From positions 3,653,501 to 3,717,500 of the forward strand of contig JAYJMM010000118.1 in assembly GCA_037349105.1 (NCBI GenBank): a stretch of 64,000 nucleotides of DNA, written 5' to 3'. The stretch's first letter is position 1; every line of letters begins with the position of its first letter. A model generated the notes under the pieces. It was not told where the DNA came from and did no database searches. It saw only the letters and a program-made list of their open reading frames with translations. The stretch comes from Limnomonas spitsbergensis. Its lineage: Eukaryota > Chlorophyta > Chlorophyceae > Chlamydomonadales. Position numbers and translations under genes: made by a program. Positions 63,515-64,000 of the stretch are shown here, in pieces.

Positions 63515-63870
63515 ATGTTTCCTCAATATTTTCAAAATTTAAGAGGTCGGGCATTCCAGATATAATTAATACTCATTAGGAGTAACTGATAAAATATAAC
63601 TGATAAAATATCGTCGGCAGTTGAGGCAACTACCTGCACGCAGCAGAGGGCTGCATGGTGGCTGCTAACGTTACGGGGTTTATATACTGGATGTAGACGA
63701 GGAGGTGGTCTTGCGTTCCCACGTCGGTGCTGCTGTCGGTCACATTGTCGCGTAGGATCAGCCGGCCTTCATTTTCCCCTTACATACATCTCCACACACC
63801 GCCCAGTCCTTGTGCAAGGCTTTGTCCAGCCACTTGGCGAGAAGGCTGTTTGAGGCAGCAGTCTTGGTCG

Positions 63871-64000
63871 TTACTGTTCGCCATTCCAACCGCACTCCCA
63901 CCGCATTCCCGCCGCAGCCTTTGAGAATACCGCAAAAAAACCGCTACGCCGGGGCAGACCGGCCAAACCCCCACTCCCGCCGCCGCCGCCTTCGCCATTC
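63871..64000. repeat. Diverged hAT-2-end-like sequence at the window edge
   Basis: After GTCTTGGTCG the unit sequence stops and the text continues with TTACTGTTCGCCATT, matching hAT-2 about 290 bp further on (from about 54875). It then follows the right-end landmarks (GAGAATA, AAAAAACCG, CGGCCAAACCCCCA, CCGCCGCCGCCTTCG) with many substitutions and small deletions. It may be a related, deleted hAT copy bordering the array, or a low-accuracy contig end. Confidence 0.65.

Larger units (their letters stand above)
55636..63597 (-). pseudogene. Six further copies of the hAT-2 transposase N-terminal part
   Basis: Units 2 to 7 each repeat the minus-strand N-terminal transposase fragments. The 102-codon segment occurs at 55989-56297, 57316-57624, 58643-58951, 59970-60278, 61297-61605 and 62624-62932, with the KWLDKALHKDW segment following on its left. 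The catalytic-core part with GFCSDGAAVF lies outside the unit and is single-copy, so none of these copies could make a functional enzyme. Confidence 0.85.
54309..63870. repeat. 1327-bp tandem array derived from hAT-2 and its flank
   Basis: Full units: 54309-55635, 55636-56962, 56963-58289, 58290-59616, 59617-60943, 60944-62270 and 62271-63597, then a partial unit 63598-63870. Each unit runs from inside the hAT-2 transposase (AACTGATAAAATATCG) through its right terminus and the GAGAGACA duplication, then about 590 bp of flank. The flank holds minisatellite-like CCACGGGATT copies, a CTCTAGAGAG palindrome, a telobox-like AAACCCTA and a tRNA-like segment. No difference between units was seen when reading them, and all translated frames agree. 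Such identity means very recent amplification, strong homogenisation or an assembly expansion. The first unit is continuous with the complete transposon on its left, so the array's origin is visible. Confidence 0.97.

Overview
The window is eukaryotic nuclear DNA made almost entirely of repeats. No intact protein-coding gene can be supported. Eukaryotic signs are a long satellite array with higher-order structure, two hAT-type DNA transposons with 8-bp target duplications, a decayed Ty3/gypsy reverse transcriptase, tRNA-like pol III boxes and splice-like signals. The organism cannot be named from sequence. The hAT C-terminal signature (RNWS ... EKLIYV) and the gypsy RT flavour would fit a plant, alga or other protist, and CCCTAAA motifs in the satellite are plant-telomere-like, but this is weak evidence.

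Layout. (1) 1-49118: tandem array of a ~0.7 kb satellite, 67 full monomers plus a partial one, entering from beyond the left edge. Monomers fall into types of about 733 bp (A1, A2, A3), 721 bp (B) and 685 bp (C). From 11571 to 29069 they form a regular A1-A2-B trimer of about 2187 bp, eight times. Other parts show longer duplications, with offsets of 5053 bp and 13818 bp, and chimeric monomers. Monomers diverge towards the right edge. (2) 49119-49511: a strongly diverged, probably older partial monomer. (3) 49512-50015: frameshifted Ty3/gypsy reverse transcriptase fragment abutting it. (4) 50016-51243: no recognisable gene. (5) 51252-52108: an 857-bp non-autonomous hAT element with perfect 16-bp inverted ends, a perfect 8-bp target duplication and a remnant of the hAT dimerisation domain. 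(6) 52351-53139: an 18-bp minisatellite. (7) 53203-55037: a second, 1835-bp hAT element with its own 8-bp target duplication and a broken transposase gene on the minus strand. (8) 54309-63870: a 1327-bp tandem array, seven full units and one partial, whose unit is the right part of that second hAT element plus about 600 bp of its flank, including minisatellite motifs and a tRNA-like segment. Units look identical. (9) 63871-64000: an abrupt switch to a diverged hAT-end-like sequence.

The main biological content is the birth of repeats. One array (1327 bp) is caught at its source, with the single-copy parent transposon still next to it. The other (0.7 kb) keeps an old diverged monomer next to retrotransposon sequence, together with many traces of unequal exchange.
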